A stretch of DNA of 62,516 nt from Runella aurantiaca (GCF_003339505.1 NZ_QPIW01000039.1:1-62516), one strand, 5' to 3'; shown: positions 1-9,149, numbered from the stretch's first letter. The notes: a model not told the origin generated them from the letters alone. Translations and numbers: made by a program.

Positions 1-127
1 AGAGAAATCGGTTTTACTTTTACTGATAGCAAAATTCCTTACGGTATTTGTGGTTGTGTTTATTGCATAGAGGCCGTCGAGGTACGTACCTACCCAAAGC
101 TCATTGCCCGACGGCTCCAAAGCCAAA
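1..127. repeat. Terminal overlap, left copy (circular contig)
   Basis: The first 127 bases are identical, in direct orientation, to the last 127 bases (62390-62516). A 127-base exact end overlap is what a de Bruijn assembler using k=127 leaves on a circular molecule. The hybrid-sensor reading frame passes through the overlap in phase, so I read this as an assembly artefact of a 62,389 bp circle and not as a biological repeat. Confidence 0.95.
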
Positions 128-1359
128 ACAACCTCTCCATTCTCTTTTGTTTTGTTGAGCGCAACGCGTTTAATGAAGCCTGTTTTTTTATTGAAGATAT
201 TGAGTCCACCACCGTCGGTACCCACGTAAATATCCCCCGATGGACTTTCGGCAAATGAGGTAATCGAACCCGCAGTCAGTCCATTTGCATCCGATGGATT
301 AAACTGTTTATGATTGAAAAATGCCAGGTTAACATCATATTTATTTACGCCGCCTTGAAGGGTACTAATCCAATAAATCCCACAATTGTCTAAATAGATA
401 TCCCTTACAGAGCGGCCAACGAAGCCACCCATTGCACTATATTTTCCTGATATTGAGCTTTTTACCCTTTGAACTTTCCCATTATTAGGGTCAAAAATAT
501 TGAGTCCATCCTCGGTTCCAACCCATAGTTTACCCGTATTGTCAAACAAAAGTTTGAAGATACTATTGTTGCTCAATGTGTTTTTATCGGACTTGCTATT
601 TTTGAAGTGGGTGAAAGTTTGACTTTGTGCATTCATCACATTTAAGCCCCCTTCAGATGTTCCTATCCATAGGTTTCCAAATTTATCTTCGGCTATGGCC
701 CTAACGGTATTGTCTGAAATGGTATATGGATTCTCTTTATTGTAAAGAAATCTCTTGAAACTTCCCTCTTTAGGGTTAAATAGATGTAGTCCAACTTTTG
801 TCCCGACCCAAATATTGCTTTTGCTATCCTCAAATACACAAAGAATCATCTCAGAGTTTAATGCTCTATCATCCGTTGGGTCAACTTTATAAGCGTTTAT
901 TTTGTGGGTTTTGGTATTAAAATAAAACAGGCCACTGTATGTACCAACCCAAATATTGCCGTTATGGTCGGTGCATAAACTCCGTATCCAACCAATTTTG
1001 GTAAAATCGTAATTGATAAAATTATTTAAACTTCTATTGTAAACGGATAGCGTAATGTTGGTACCAACCCATAAATTACCTTCTTTATCTTCCAACATCG
1101 CCATCACAGCACCTCTTCCTATACTTGTTGTATCATTTTTTCGATGTCGATATACCGTAAAATTGTGCCCATCAAATTTATTTAAACCGTCTTCGGTCCC
1201 AAACCACATAAAGCCATATTTATCTTTTACGATGACATTTACGGTATTTGAAGCCAGCCCATTTTTACTACTAAAATTGATGAAATTATATTCTTTTTGC
1301 TGCCCAAAAGAATAATGGACTCCCAAAAATAGAAGAACTATGTATAAAATATTTTTCAT
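1..1359 (-). CDS. Hybrid two-component system sensor (HTCS), N-terminal part, continues at 62516
   Basis: This is the N-terminal third of a protein finished by 59633-62516 on the other side of the circular join; together they give 1371 residues, normal for an HTCS. It starts with a signal peptide (about residues 1-20, ending SFGQ). Then come Reg_prop (two-component regulator propeller) blades: about eight WxGT-type strands can be read here, beginning with FMWFGTEDGLN. This part is the periplasmic ligand sensor. Position 124-126 is the same codon as 62513-62515, and no stop interrupts the frame. The start ATG at 1357-1359 lies 4 bases after a perfect AAGGAGGT. The gene is followed in transcription order by the xylan susC/susD pair, so a xylan-derived oligosaccharide is the likely ligand (inference). 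Confidence 0.93.
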   Translation of the reverse strand, partial: MKNILYIVLLFLGVHYSFGQQKEYNFINFSSKNGLASNTVNVIVKDKYGFMWFGTEDGLNKFDGHNFTVYRHRKNDTTSIGRGAVMAMLEDKEGNLWVGTNITLSVYNRSLNNFINYDFTKIGWIRSLCTDHNGNIWVGTYSGLFYFNTKTHKINAYKVDPTDDRALNSEMILCVFEDSKSNIWVGTKVGLHLFNPKEGSFKRFLYNKENPYTISDNTVRAIAEDKFGNLWIGTSEGGLNVMNAQSQTFTHFKNSKSDKNTLSNNSIFKLLFDNTGKLWVGTEDGLNIFDPNNGKVQRVKSSISGKYSAMGGFVGRSVRDIYLDNCGIYWISTLQGGVNKYDVNLAFFNHKQFNPSDANGLTAGSITSFAESPSGDIYVGTDGGGLNIFNKKTGFIKRVALNKTKENGEVVLALEPSGNELWVGTYLDGLYAINTTTNTVRNFAISKSKTDFS

Positions 1360-1363
1360 CTTG

Positions 1364-1371
1364 ACCTCCTT
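1364..1371 (-). promoter_or_regulatory. Perfect Shine-Dalgarno before the HTCS gene
   Basis: On the minus strand AAGGAGGT stands 4 bases before the ATG at 1359. Most Bacteroidota genes lack a recognisable Shine-Dalgarno, and most starts in this window lack one, so a full eight-base match is unusual. It fixes this ATG as the start. Confidence 0.7.
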
Positions 1372-1481
1372 CAAATACGAACGTTCATGGTTTTGGCCCT
1401 ACTAAATGTACCCCTTTTATTGATTCATTCGGCGCAACCATTATCAAAAGACTAAGTAGTAACTTTTCTTACGCCCGTATA

Positions 1482-2675
1482 TCAATATAGAAATCCGAAC
1501 AACCACAGCGGCAAGGTTGTTCCAAACCCAGATTCGATATCATCTTTTACCAAATAAGCCTTTTGAATTCCCTCAATTTGTTTTTTGCCCTTGTGTTTTC
1601 CTCCTACTTCAAACGTATACACACCTTCAACCAAAAAATCACTCACGGCCGACTCATGCACCGAATGACCATAGCCCACTTGGTTCAAAAAAAAGGTCTC
1701 CCGAAGGTTTCCGGTGTCTGGTTTTTGAAGCGATAAAGCGTAGGCTAAATTGGTGTTTTCTAAGTAAATTTTTTCGGGCTTTTGCAAAGCAACCATTCCT
1801 GTTCCGCCTCGGTATAGCAACTTTATCAATTTGGCTTGTTCCAGATAATGCAAATAATTATTGACCGAGTTTCGATGAATACCGCTTTTGTCGGCCAATT
1901 CTGTCAAATTGGGTTTAAAAGGAACGTTTTCGGCCAAAACATAGAGGAGTTGAAGCATTTTTTTGGCGTTGCGAATATCAAAATCTTTTAGCTCAGCCAT
2001 GTCATATTCCACAATCATCCGAATCAATTGCTGGATTCGGTGTCTATATCCTGCTTTGTCTTCCCTAAAAAATGGATAATAACCTGAACTAAGATACGCT
2101 TCAAAATGCTGTAATGGCTTAAATCCGGCAGGAAAAAATGACTTCCAAGCCTGATTTTCCGAAATGAGTAAGGGCAGCGGTAGCACCTCAATCGTCACAA
2201 CTCCCTCAAAGGCTAAGTATTCACGGTACGATAATCCTGGCAACTCGTACATCAATACCCGCCGGCTCAAATCCACTTCTTGACGGGAAATATCTACAAT
2301 GGAGGACCCAGTAAAAATAAGTTGTAAATCAGGGTATAAATCATAGAGATTTTTGAGATGAGTTGCCCAGTTTGGGTATTTATGTACCTCGTCCAGAAAC
2401 AGGACTTTTCCTCCTTTTCTTCTGAATTCGGCGGCTGTCTCAACCAACGAATGAGTAGTAAAATACAAATCGTCTAGGGTAAAATACGCCACCTCGGTGC
2501 TGGATTTCCCCAGTGATTTCATCCGTTGGAGCATCAGGGTGGTTTTGCCCGTCCCGCGTGCGCCTTTAATGCCAATTAAACGATTTTCCCAATTGATTTT
2601 CTGGTAAAGCCCACGCCTGAAAGAATCGGTCGTAAATTTCGTTAAGCGCTCTGATGTTTCTAATAAAACCTCCAT
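1482..2675 (-). CDS. AAA_14/DUF4143 family ATPase
   Basis: This is a 397-residue predicted cytoplasmic ATPase of the group with an N-terminal AAA_14 domain and a C-terminal DUF4143 domain. Visible are a Walker A (GARGTGKT, near residue 36), a Walker B (KVLFLDEVHKYPNW), a sensor-type FTGSS, and a winged-helix-like middle (LADKSGIHRNSVNNYLHYLEQAKLI). The C-terminus has the DUF4143 LRETFFLNQV motif. The frame is open up to 2729, but the extra 18 residues are encoded by two tandem palindromes and spell HIKLCK twice, so I place the start at MEVLLETSERL. The cellular role of this family is not established. The gene shares its strand with the HTCS and the ankyrin gene, and nothing ties it functionally to the xylan locus. 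Confidence 0.85.
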   Translation of the reverse strand: MEVLLETSERLTKFTTDSFRRGLYQKINWENRLIGIKGARGTGKTTLMLQRMKSLGKSSTEVAYFTLDDLYFTTHSLVETAAEFRRKGGKVLFLDEVHKYPNWATHLKNLYDLYPDLQLIFTGSSIVDISRQEVDLSRRVLMYELPGLSYREYLAFEGVVTIEVLPLPLLISENQAWKSFFPAGFKPLQHFEAYLSSGYYPFFREDKAGYRHRIQQLIRMIVEYDMAELKDFDIRNAKKMLQLLYVLAENVPFKPNLTELADKSGIHRNSVNNYLHYLEQAKLIKLLYRGGTGMVALQKPEKIYLENTNLAYALSLQKPDTGNLRETFFLNQVGYGHSVHESAVSDFLVEGVYTFEVGGKHKGKKQIEGIQKAYLVKDDIESGFGTTLPLWLFGFLY

Positions 2676-2732
2676 TTTGCATAATTTAATATGCAAATAT
2701 AAATTTATTTTGCACAACTTAATATGCAAAAT
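2674..2732 (-). promoter_or_regulatory. Two tandem palindromes at the start of the AAA_14 ATPase gene
   Basis: Two near-identical copies of an A/T-rich palindrome sit at 2674-2698 and 2707-2732, 33 bp apart (about three helical turns). The half-sites are TTGCATA/TATGCAA in the first copy; the second has one degenerate half (TTGCACA). The first copy touches the ATG at 2675. The placement and spacing suggest cooperative binding of a repressor, possibly autoregulation by the ATPase's own winged-helix segment (inference). Confidence 0.6.
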
Positions 2733-2803
2733 AGACCATATTCTATCTAATGGAATTGTTAACGAAAACCTCTAAACTTACGGTTTAGGTAAGTAGTCTA
2801 AAA

Positions 2804-3283
2804 TTACTTCCCTAGTTTGGTTTGAATGAGGCTTACAATTTCCTTGCGATTTTTGGATTTGGCAAAATCCAAGGGAGATTTTCCATCGTGCGAAAGAAGA
2901 CTCAAATCTGCATTGGCCGCCAACAGTAATTTAACAATTTCGACGTTATCCTGCCAAATCGCATCGTGTAGGGCAGTATAACCATTGTAAGGGCCTTGCT
3001 TATTGATGTCAATGTTGTATTCTATCAAGAGTTTAGCCGCTTCTGTTCGGCCAGCATAGGCAGCGGCGTGTAAAGCCGTGGCCTTCATACCCGGGTCAAC
3101 GGCACGTACATCCGCGCCAGACGCTAATAATAATTTAACGATTTGGTTATATCCCTTATAAGCTGCCATGACCAAGGGAGCATCCTGATTTGAATCCAAC
3201 TCATTGACATCCGCGCCGTTTTGGATGAGTTGCTCAACGAGCGCAACGTTATTTTTATTAATGGCATTCATTAAAGCTGTCAT
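2804..3283 (-). CDS. Ankyrin-repeat protein
   Basis: This 159-residue protein is built almost entirely of about four ankyrin repeats. Signature segments include ALVEQLIQNGADVNELD, APLVMAAYKGYNQIVKLLL, ATALHAAAYAGRTEAAKLL and TALHDAIWQDNVEIVKLLL. There is no signal peptide, so it should stay in the cytoplasm and bind a protein partner. The partner is unknown. It lies between the susC/susD pair (upstream, behind a terminator) and the AAA_14 ATPase (128 bp downstream). Nothing in the repeats gives substrate specificity. Confidence 0.85.
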   Translation of the reverse strand: MTALMNAINKNNVALVEQLIQNGADVNELDSNQDAPLVMAAYKGYNQIVKLLLASGADVRAVDPGMKATALHAAAYAGRTEAAKLLIEYNIDINKQGPYNGYTALHDAIWQDNVEIVKLLLAANADLSLLSHDGKSPLDFAKSKNRKEIVSLIQTKLGK

Positions 3284-3424
3284 ATCAAGTTTATATTTTG
3301 AGTAAAGATTCTATTATTACGCAAGGGAGCGCTAAAGGCGTTTAGTTATGGCTCAAATTACTAAATGTTTACAATTTGTAAAAGTATCTTGATTATTTCT
3401 GTTAGAAGTATCCTCCTTAAAAAT

Positions 3425-3455
3425 AAAGGCCCGTGTGGGTTACACACGAGCCTTT
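3425..3455 (-). terminator. Rho-independent terminator after the first susD
   Basis: The stem is AAAGGC-C-CGTGTG against CACACG-A-GCCTTT, with a five-base loop and one internal mismatch. On the minus strand it is followed by a U-rich run (from TTTATTTTTAAG). It lies 24 bases past the stop of the SusD-like gene at 3479 and separates it from the ankyrin gene. Confidence 0.8.
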
Positions 3456-3478
3456 CACTTTGAGGATACCTTACTTAA

Positions 3479-5008
3479 TTACTGAAGAATCCACATGGTT
3501 TTGTTAAAATCATCGCTACCTGCATACTGCGACTGAATCGCACTATTCACGTTCGCAGTGTTGTAGTCGAGCTCTTTTTGAGGATACTGCCACCGAACAG
3601 GTAATTTATCCGCCGGTATGTTTAAGTTTGATTTGGGGTTAACCGGAAACACAGGAAAACCAGTACGACGGTTTTCATAGAAGGCATCAAACGGTGCATG
3701 AAGCATGAACGTACTCAAGTAGCGCTGCGTAATAATCTGCTCAAGCTGCACTTGCTCACTGGCCGTCGTCTTCAGTTTTACTTTGTCCGAAGCCACGTAT
3801 GTATCAATGTACGCATCCGTCATTTTACGATTGTGATGGAAAAGCACATTGTCGGGAGTATATCCAGCCGTAAACTTCATACTTGCCTTGATACCGTCGG
3901 TGTAGTGGGTGCTTGCCGAACTCGTAATCCAGCCGCGCACGGCTCCTTCAGCCAACATAAATTTCAACATGGCGTAACTCAGTACATACACTGGCTCGGC
4001 ATTGGCAAGCTCCAAATAGCGGCTGTTTACGTTAGAATAATCTTTGCCTCCAAAAATGGTCGTCAACTCTGCATAGACCATGGAAGGGTCGAAACCTAAG
4101 TAAGAATCCCAGCTATCTACCGCAGCCCCTTTGGCTATTTTCACCGGTGAAGGATCGGCGTAGTAGAACAAACGATAGTCGTTCAAATCTTTCAGTTTAT
4201 CCACAACCACATTTGTCATCATGGTGTACAGACGCGTCGTGTTGCCCAGCTTATAGAAAGGATAGCGCTGCCCAGCAAGGTCGGCATAGATCAACTGAAA
4301 ATTATCAGCATTGCTCTCAAAAATCGGCTTGCTGGTTACGATCGTGTTGAATCTTTCTTTGACTTTTAAATCAGCCTCACCGGTTTTACGATACAAATGG
4401 AGTAAAACCTGAAGCTCAAAGGTGTTTACAAACTTTCTCCACTTCGTGATGTCGCCACCGTAAATAGGATCGCCGTCGAATTTGATGCCAGCGGCAAAAA
4501 GTTTATCTGCCTCTTCGAGTTCATTGAGTACCCCTGCCATTACTTCCTTTTGGGTCGAGTATTTGGGGTTCAATGTTCCCTTTTCTCCCAATAATGCCTC
4601 TGCATAAGGAATATCACCTACCTGCATCGATAACCAGAAGAATTTGTACGCTTTGACGAATTTACCCAACGCCGTATAGGAGTTTTTGTAGGCACCTTCG
4701 GGGGCAAGTTCAATCATTTTCTCAACGTTGTTGAGCACGGTAAGTCCGTCAAAACTTGCGCGTCCTAGATAATTGTACTGCGCGTTTTCGGGGAATTCCA
4801 TCCGAATGATAGACTTGCCATTCATCATTGACCCGATGCTTCCGAGCGAATTTCTCGAAATATCAAGGATGAGCGTAGTGGCAAGCAGGGGCGCCGACGC
4901 TTTGGTCGCGGCATTCGGGTTTGTGTTGATCTCTTCAAACTTTGAGCAGCTGCCCATCGAGAGACCCACAACGCCAATAAGTAAGTATTTTTTCCAATTA
5001 AATTTCAT
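3479..5008 (-). CDS. SusD/RagB-like outer-membrane lipoprotein (SusD-like_2 type)
   Basis: This is a 509-residue surface lipoprotein of the SusD superfamily. A lipoprotein signal ends at the lipobox LSMGSC, followed by KFEEINTNPNAATKAS, the N-terminal pattern of the SusD-like_2 (PF12771) branch and not the RagB/SusD branch used by the second SusD at 54328. It would form the ligand-binding lid over the SusC-like barrel encoded just upstream, 42 bp away. The gene closes a two-gene operon with its own terminator. No glycoside hydrolase, peptidase or anti-sigma gene lies beside it, so the substrate cannot be inferred from context. Confidence 0.9.
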   Translation of the reverse strand: MKFNWKKYLLIGVVGLSMGSCSKFEEINTNPNAATKASAPLLATTLILDISRNSLGSIGSMMNGKSIIRMEFPENAQYNYLGRASFDGLTVLNNVEKMIELAPEGAYKNSYTALGKFVKAYKFFWLSMQVGDIPYAEALLGEKGTLNPKYSTQKEVMAGVLNELEEADKLFAAGIKFDGDPIYGGDITKWRKFVNTFELQVLLHLYRKTGEADLKVKERFNTIVTSKPIFESNADNFQLIYADLAGQRYPFYKLGNTTRLYTMMTNVVVDKLKDLNDYRLFYYADPSPVKIAKGAAVDSWDSYLGFDPSMVYAELTTIFGGKDYSNVNSRYLELANAEPVYVLSYAMLKFMLAEGAVRGWITSSASTHYTDGIKASMKFTAGYTPDNVLFHHNRKMTDAYIDTYVASDKVKLKTTASEQVQLEQIITQRYLSTFMLHAPFDAFYENRRTGFPVFPVNPKSNLNIPADKLPVRWQYPQKELDYNTANVNSAIQSQYAGSDDFNKTMWILQ

Positions 5009-5050
5009 ACATAATGCTTTTAGATGTGATTAACAATCAGTCCTGTGTTA

Positions 5051-8000
5051 TTAAAACGTCAACGTGATGTTACCGCCCATGTAGCGAACCGATGGAGAAG
5101 TAAGCTGCGTATCATCCGCTTTATCAGGATCGGCAAAGCGGAAGGCTTTGGTCCACATCCACACATTTTGACCTGTTAAAGAGATAGAACCTGAACGTGC
5201 ACCGAGCAACTTTGCAATGTTTGAGGGAAGGTTGTAACCCAACGACACCTCTCTCAATTTAAAGAAAGTAGCATCCGTAATACCGCGCGTACCGTCACCA
5301 TAAGACCGTGAATAATCTTGGTAAGAAACCTTGGCCTCATTGGGTGCAAATACCCGCGTATCGGTAGTGATGTTGCCAAAGCTATCAAACGTTACTGCAC
5401 CTGATTTTACCACTACTCCTTGTCCAGTAAATGATTTGTTTTTATTCACCACTTCATCATATCTCCATTGATTGTCCGAATCTGGGTGCGAGCCAGTGTC
5501 CCACATTTTGTACGATGTATAGTTGTTCAACACCCCCCCAACACGTCCGTCGAAGTTAACCATCAAGCTGAATTGCTTATACTTAACTGTATTGGCAAAT
5601 CCCCAAAGGAATTTCGGGTCGGTATAGCCCCGCAAGTAGCTAAAATCACTTAGAAGTGGTAAACCATTGGCGCGGTGGATCATACTTCCAGACGCTGGGT
5701 CGGTCAACCAAACACGGTCTGTGTAAGTATCTACACGTCCACCCGCTACTGTCCAAGCGTTTTTAGCCGAGTTTGGCGCGATTTCTTTATAATAACGGTG
5801 GTTATAAGAATAGTTAGCAGTCGCATCCCACTGCCAGTCGTTCTTCTTAAGAATCGTCGCGTCTAAGCTCACTTCCAGACCTCTTCTTACGAGTGTTTCG
5901 TCCCAGTTAATAAGGGTATTCACAAACCCCGACGCTGAAGAAATGAGGGCGTTGGTCTGACGGTTATAATTGTACTTATTAAAGTAGGCGATGTCCAGTT
6001 TCAAACGTTTTTTCAAGAAATAAGCCGCTGTACCGATTTCCCAAGTACGATTGGTTTCGGGAAGGATGTTTGCCGCATTACGAATCGTGGTAGGATAACT
6101 TCCCGCGTTGAGGCCATTCCAAGTACCAATCGAAGTGCTGTAGCTCTGATTTGTGGCATAGATACCCAAATCCGACTTGGAAAGTGTCCATGAACCGCGC
6201 AACTTCCAGAAGTCAAGCCATGAAGGTAATGAACCCAGTACTTCACTGATAACGAAGCTTCCTCCCAAAGATGGATAGAAATAAGAACGTGAGTTTTGGG
6301 GCATGGTCGAACTCCAGTCATTACGTCCGGTGGCATCCACGAAGAGCATATTTTTGTAAGAAAGTGTCAGTTTTCCGTAGACACTATTCACCTGCTTTGC
6401 ACTGGCAGCCACGCTTACGTTAGGTCTTTCTACAGAGTTGTTGAGTGAATAATAGCCCGGAATCAGGATACCACTCCGCGTAGCACTGTATAAGTTATTA
6501 TTTTTCAAAGCGTAAATGGCACCTCCGGCAAGAGCGTCAATCCCTAAATCACCGATGGTTTTGTTATAGGTAAGCAACGCGTCACCGTTGAAGCTCCAGC
6601 CTGTTTGTTTATTGATAGCATATAAACCTGGCGTATCCCATCCCCGATTGGAGAGAATGTTTGGCGGATTGCGCTTAGTTTCGTCATTGCTGTACATATC
6701 AAAACCAGGGCGAATAATTAAGTTGGCTCCCTCAAAAAGTTTGTAAGTAGCTGTCAAGTTAGCATTCAATCTATTCTCATAGACACCCCACACTTTTTCG
6801 TTTGCGATGAGGTATGGGTTGTCATACCAAGCCTTGTAATGCCAGTTTTGCTGTACATCTGGTATCAACCAATAGTTGTCTTTGTATTCGGCCAAATTAT
6901 ACTCTGGTCCCATCCACATCAGGATGTTGTACATATAACCTTGGTCGCTGTACCCAGCACCCGTTATTTGCGGAGCATTGCGTTTGTTGTAACCCATTTG
7001 GCTGGAGAGTTTAAACCGATCTCCCACTTTCATTTCACCACCCAACGTGAAGTTGAAGGCGTCAGATTTTAGATTTGGGTACTGTCCTTTGTTATAAATA
7101 TGCGTCAATGACGTCCGGAAACTGCCGTTTTCACCCGTTTGTGCAACGCTGATGCTGTTGTTGGTGATAAGCCCTGGCACCAAAAAGTCGCGGAAGTTAT
7201 CCTTTCCTCTTGACGTAAGCTCCTGCATTTCCATCTGTTTGGTGATGGGATTCCATTGGTTGGCCTTAATGCCGATGTCAAGCTTTTGACCCCAGATGTA
7301 GTCGGTTGGGTCATATACTCCCCCGATACCTGCACTGTACGACTGCTGAACTTCTGGTAGCATCAGGAAGCCTGCGTTGAACATGTTGTTGGTGTTGACC
7401 GTCACCGTCAAGCCTTTGTTGGCCGAACCTTTTTTGGTAGTAACGATGATGGCCCCACTCCCCCCGCGAGAACCGTACAACGCCGAAGCGGTAGGCCCTT
7501 TCAAAACGTCAATACTTTCGATGTCGTCTTGGGCGATGTTATTAAGGGAAATATTGTTGTAAGGAACCCCGTCAATAACCAACAATGGAGTCTCACCACG
7601 TAAACTAAGCGTAGGCATTTGGTTAAATTCTGTACTGTTACGTACCCACAAACCAGCCACTCTACCAGTTAGTGAGGTACCCACACTTACCCCTTTCACG
7701 GTCTGCAATGAAGGCCCTGCTACCTTTTGAACGGCATATCCCAACGACTTTTCTTCCCGCTTTACCCCTAAAGCTGTAACAATCACCTCACTTAGTATTT
7801 TGGTATCAGTGGTCAAGCGAATCGAAAAAGATGTTTTTGTTCCTACCTCTATCTCTTGGGTAGCATAACCAATAAAAGAGAATAAAATGATAGATTTATC
7901 ACTTCGTACCGACAGTTTAAATTTACCTTCTGAATCGGTGAGTGAGCCGTTGGTGGTTCCTTTCTCAATTACGTTGACGCCAGGAAGTGGCGCCCCGTTT

Positions 8001-8182
8001 TCGTCGGTTACGGTTCCAGTAACTTCCTGTGCGTTTACCTGAACCTTCTGAATCGGGGGAGCCGCATTAGCATCCATGATTCCAGCGCTAGTTAACACAC
8101 CGAAGGAAAGAATTGAACCGGTCAACAGCATGAACCGACTCCTGCTTTTCATCAACGTGTAGGGGAATAGTTGTTTTCGCAT
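5051..8182 (-). CDS. SusC/RagA-family TonB-linked outer-membrane transporter
   Basis: This is a TonB-dependent importer of about 1043 residues. After a long signal sequence (ending near MDANA) comes a carboxypeptidase-D-like regulatory domain (VTGTVTDENGAPLPGVNV), then the plug with TonB box-like and RagA signatures (EVIVTALGVKREEKSLGYAVQ; IESIDVLKGPTASALYGSRG), then the beta barrel ending in a terminal Phe (NITLTF). The open frame extends to 8227, but MRKQLFPYTLMKSRSR at 8182 makes a better signal peptide. It pairs with the SusD-like lipoprotein downstream. The pair is unrelated in position to the xylan locus, and its cargo is unknown. Confidence 0.92.
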   Translation of the reverse strand: MRKQLFPYTLMKSRSRFMLLTGSILSFGVLTSAGIMDANAAPPIQKVQVNAQEVTGTVTDENGAPLPGVNVIEKGTTNGSLTDSEGKFKLSVRSDKSIILFSFIGYATQEIEVGTKTSFSIRLTTDTKILSEVIVTALGVKREEKSLGYAVQKVAGPSLQTVKGVSVGTSLTGRVAGLWVRNSTEFNQMPTLSLRGETPLLVIDGVPYNNISLNNIAQDDIESIDVLKGPTASALYGSRGGSGAIIVTTKKGSANKGLTVTVNTNNMFNAGFLMLPEVQQSYSAGIGGVYDPTDYIWGQKLDIGIKANQWNPITKQMEMQELTSRGKDNFRDFLVPGLITNNSISVAQTGENGSFRTSLTHIYNKGQYPNLKSDAFNFTLGGEMKVGDRFKLSSQMGYNKRNAPQITGAGYSDQGYMYNILMWMGPEYNLAEYKDNYWLIPDVQQNWHYKAWYDNPYLIANEKVWGVYENRLNANLTATYKLFEGANLIIRPGFDMYSNDETKRNPPNILSNRGWDTPGLYAINKQTGWSFNGDALLTYNKTIGDLGIDALAGGAIYALKNNNLYSATRSGILIPGYYSLNNSVERPNVSVAASAKQVNSVYGKLTLSYKNMLFVDATGRNDWSSTMPQNSRSYFYPSLGGSFVISEVLGSLPSWLDFWKLRGSWTLSKSDLGIYATNQSYSTSIGTWNGLNAGSYPTTIRNAANILPETNRTWEIGTAAYFLKKRLKLDIAYFNKYNYNRQTNALISSASGFVNTLINWDETLVRRGLEVSLDATILKKNDWQWDATANYSYNHRYYKEIAPNSAKNAWTVAGGRVDTYTDRVWLTDPASGSMIHRANGLPLLSDFSYLRGYTDPKFLWGFANTVKYKQFSLMVNFDGRVGGVLNNYTSYKMWDTGSHPDSDNQWRYDEVVNKNKSFTGQGVVVKSGAVTFDSFGNITTDTRVFAPNEAKVSYQDYSRSYGDGTRGITDATFFKLREVSLGYNLPSNIAKLLGARSGSISLTGQNVWMWTKAFRFADPDKADDTQLTSPSVRYMGGNITLTF

Positions 8183-8224
8183 TTGTTTAGTGTTAGAATT
8201 AAAAAAATAGAAAATAGGTAAGGA

Positions 8225-8249
8225 CAAACTTATCCGTGATTAGTCACGG
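8225..8249 (-). promoter_or_regulatory. Probable promoter and operator of the first susC/susD operon
   Basis: On the minus strand TAAGTTTG (8225-8232) matches the Bacteroidota -7 box TAnnTTTG, about 43 bases before the chosen start. One base upstream of it is a perfect palindrome, CCGTGA-ttag-TCACGG (8234-8249). That puts the palindrome between the -7 and -33 positions, where a bound regulator would block or assist polymerase. No clear -33 element is visible. Confidence 0.5.
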
Positions 8250-9083
8250 CGTTGGCTTTACGCAACGGTTAGAGCGAAAAATAGTGCTGGAGCGTCGCAA
8301 TCAGCAACGGGCCAACTGAGTTGAGGTTTAAAGTTTGGATAAAATGGTGATGAGGTTAAAAAGTTTTTAGCTAATGATAAAGTTAGTATTAAAAAATCAT
8401 TCATTGAAAGTACCGTTCCTAATTAAAGGCTTTGATACATCTACTTCCCTATACTCTCACAGTATCATGATGTACTACTTGGATAAGTACTATTTAATTC
8501 ACAATTTTTTAGGATGGGCAAAATTAGTAGCATTTGTGTGATTCCAAAAAACTCGCAGAAGAGATTCTTGTTTTTTGCGTAAAATAAATTTTCAGTCACA
8601 AATTATTAACGTTTTTATAATATGGCTTACCCAAATGTTTAGTAAGAATTAACTTATGGCCAAAACTCGATTCGTTCATAATAAATGCTTTATTGTTCTA
8701 CCTGTACTGACTGTAAATGTGATTGTTATAAATGATATAGAAATAATTATAAAATTAAAGTGCGGTATTAAAGCTACGTAAGTGAAAATTTCTACCCCAA
8801 CAACCCCCGATCGACAAAAGCTAAAGGGCAATATTAATTTTTCTTTATGTCATCAATTCTGGCAAATGAGGCCCGTAAACGAGAAAATTCCATCATAAAA
8901 AAGGCAAACGGAGGTGCTTGTACAATCAAGTGAATACACTTAGAAATTATGTACAATGTTAAAGCCCTCTTAATCAGCAAATTTCCCTTAATCCCATCAG
9001 GCACTTCGATGACTTATGTATGTGTAGGTAGCCTAAACTATATCTTGTTGTAAAAACAGGGTGTTTTTTAAGATTAATGAACA
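8250..9083. other. Intergenic region between susC and parA; no gene seen
   Basis: This A/T-rich stretch of about 830 bp separates the minus-strand susC operon from the plus-strand plasmid backbone. I found no convincing gene. The longest tidy small frame I noticed (8846, 28 codons) matches nothing I know. Its place beside parA makes it a candidate site for a centromere (parS), but no repeated array was apparent by eye. Confidence 0.4.
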
Positions 9084-9123
9084 ATAAGTGTCTTCATTTA
9101 TAGACAAAACACTTATATTTGTC
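9084..9123 (+). promoter_or_regulatory. parA promoter with overlapping operator palindromes
   Basis: TATATTTG at 9114-9121 matches the Bacteroidota -7 box TAnnTTTG and lies 29 bases before the parA start. Two inverted repeats overlap it: GACAAA-N9-TTTGTC (9103-9123) and ATAAGTGT (9084-9091) with ACACTTAT (9109-9116). A DNA-binding protein on either would cover the promoter. The HTH carried at the N-terminus of ParA is the obvious candidate (inference, as for other autoregulated ParA proteins). Confidence 0.6.
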
Positions 9124-9149
9124 CACAAAAAACACCAAAATCATTTAAT

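Noticed and set aside
1-127. Terminal direct repeat as an integrated element's att site or LTR
   Set aside because: The repeat is exact, at the very ends, and inside one uninterrupted gene; a circular assembly overlap explains all of this.
2676-2729. Upstream extension of the AAA_14 ATPase frame (start at 2729)
   Set aside because: The extra residues come from two tandem palindromes and contain a repeated HIKLCK; ATG at 2675 is the better start.
1482-3283. AAA_14 ATPase plus ankyrin gene as a toxin-antitoxin or defence pair
   Set aside because: The genes are 128 bp apart, both families are broad, and nothing in the sequence shows toxicity or immunity.
8846-8932. 28-codon frame in the susC-parA gap
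   Set aside because: Short, without a promoter box close by or any recognisable motif.
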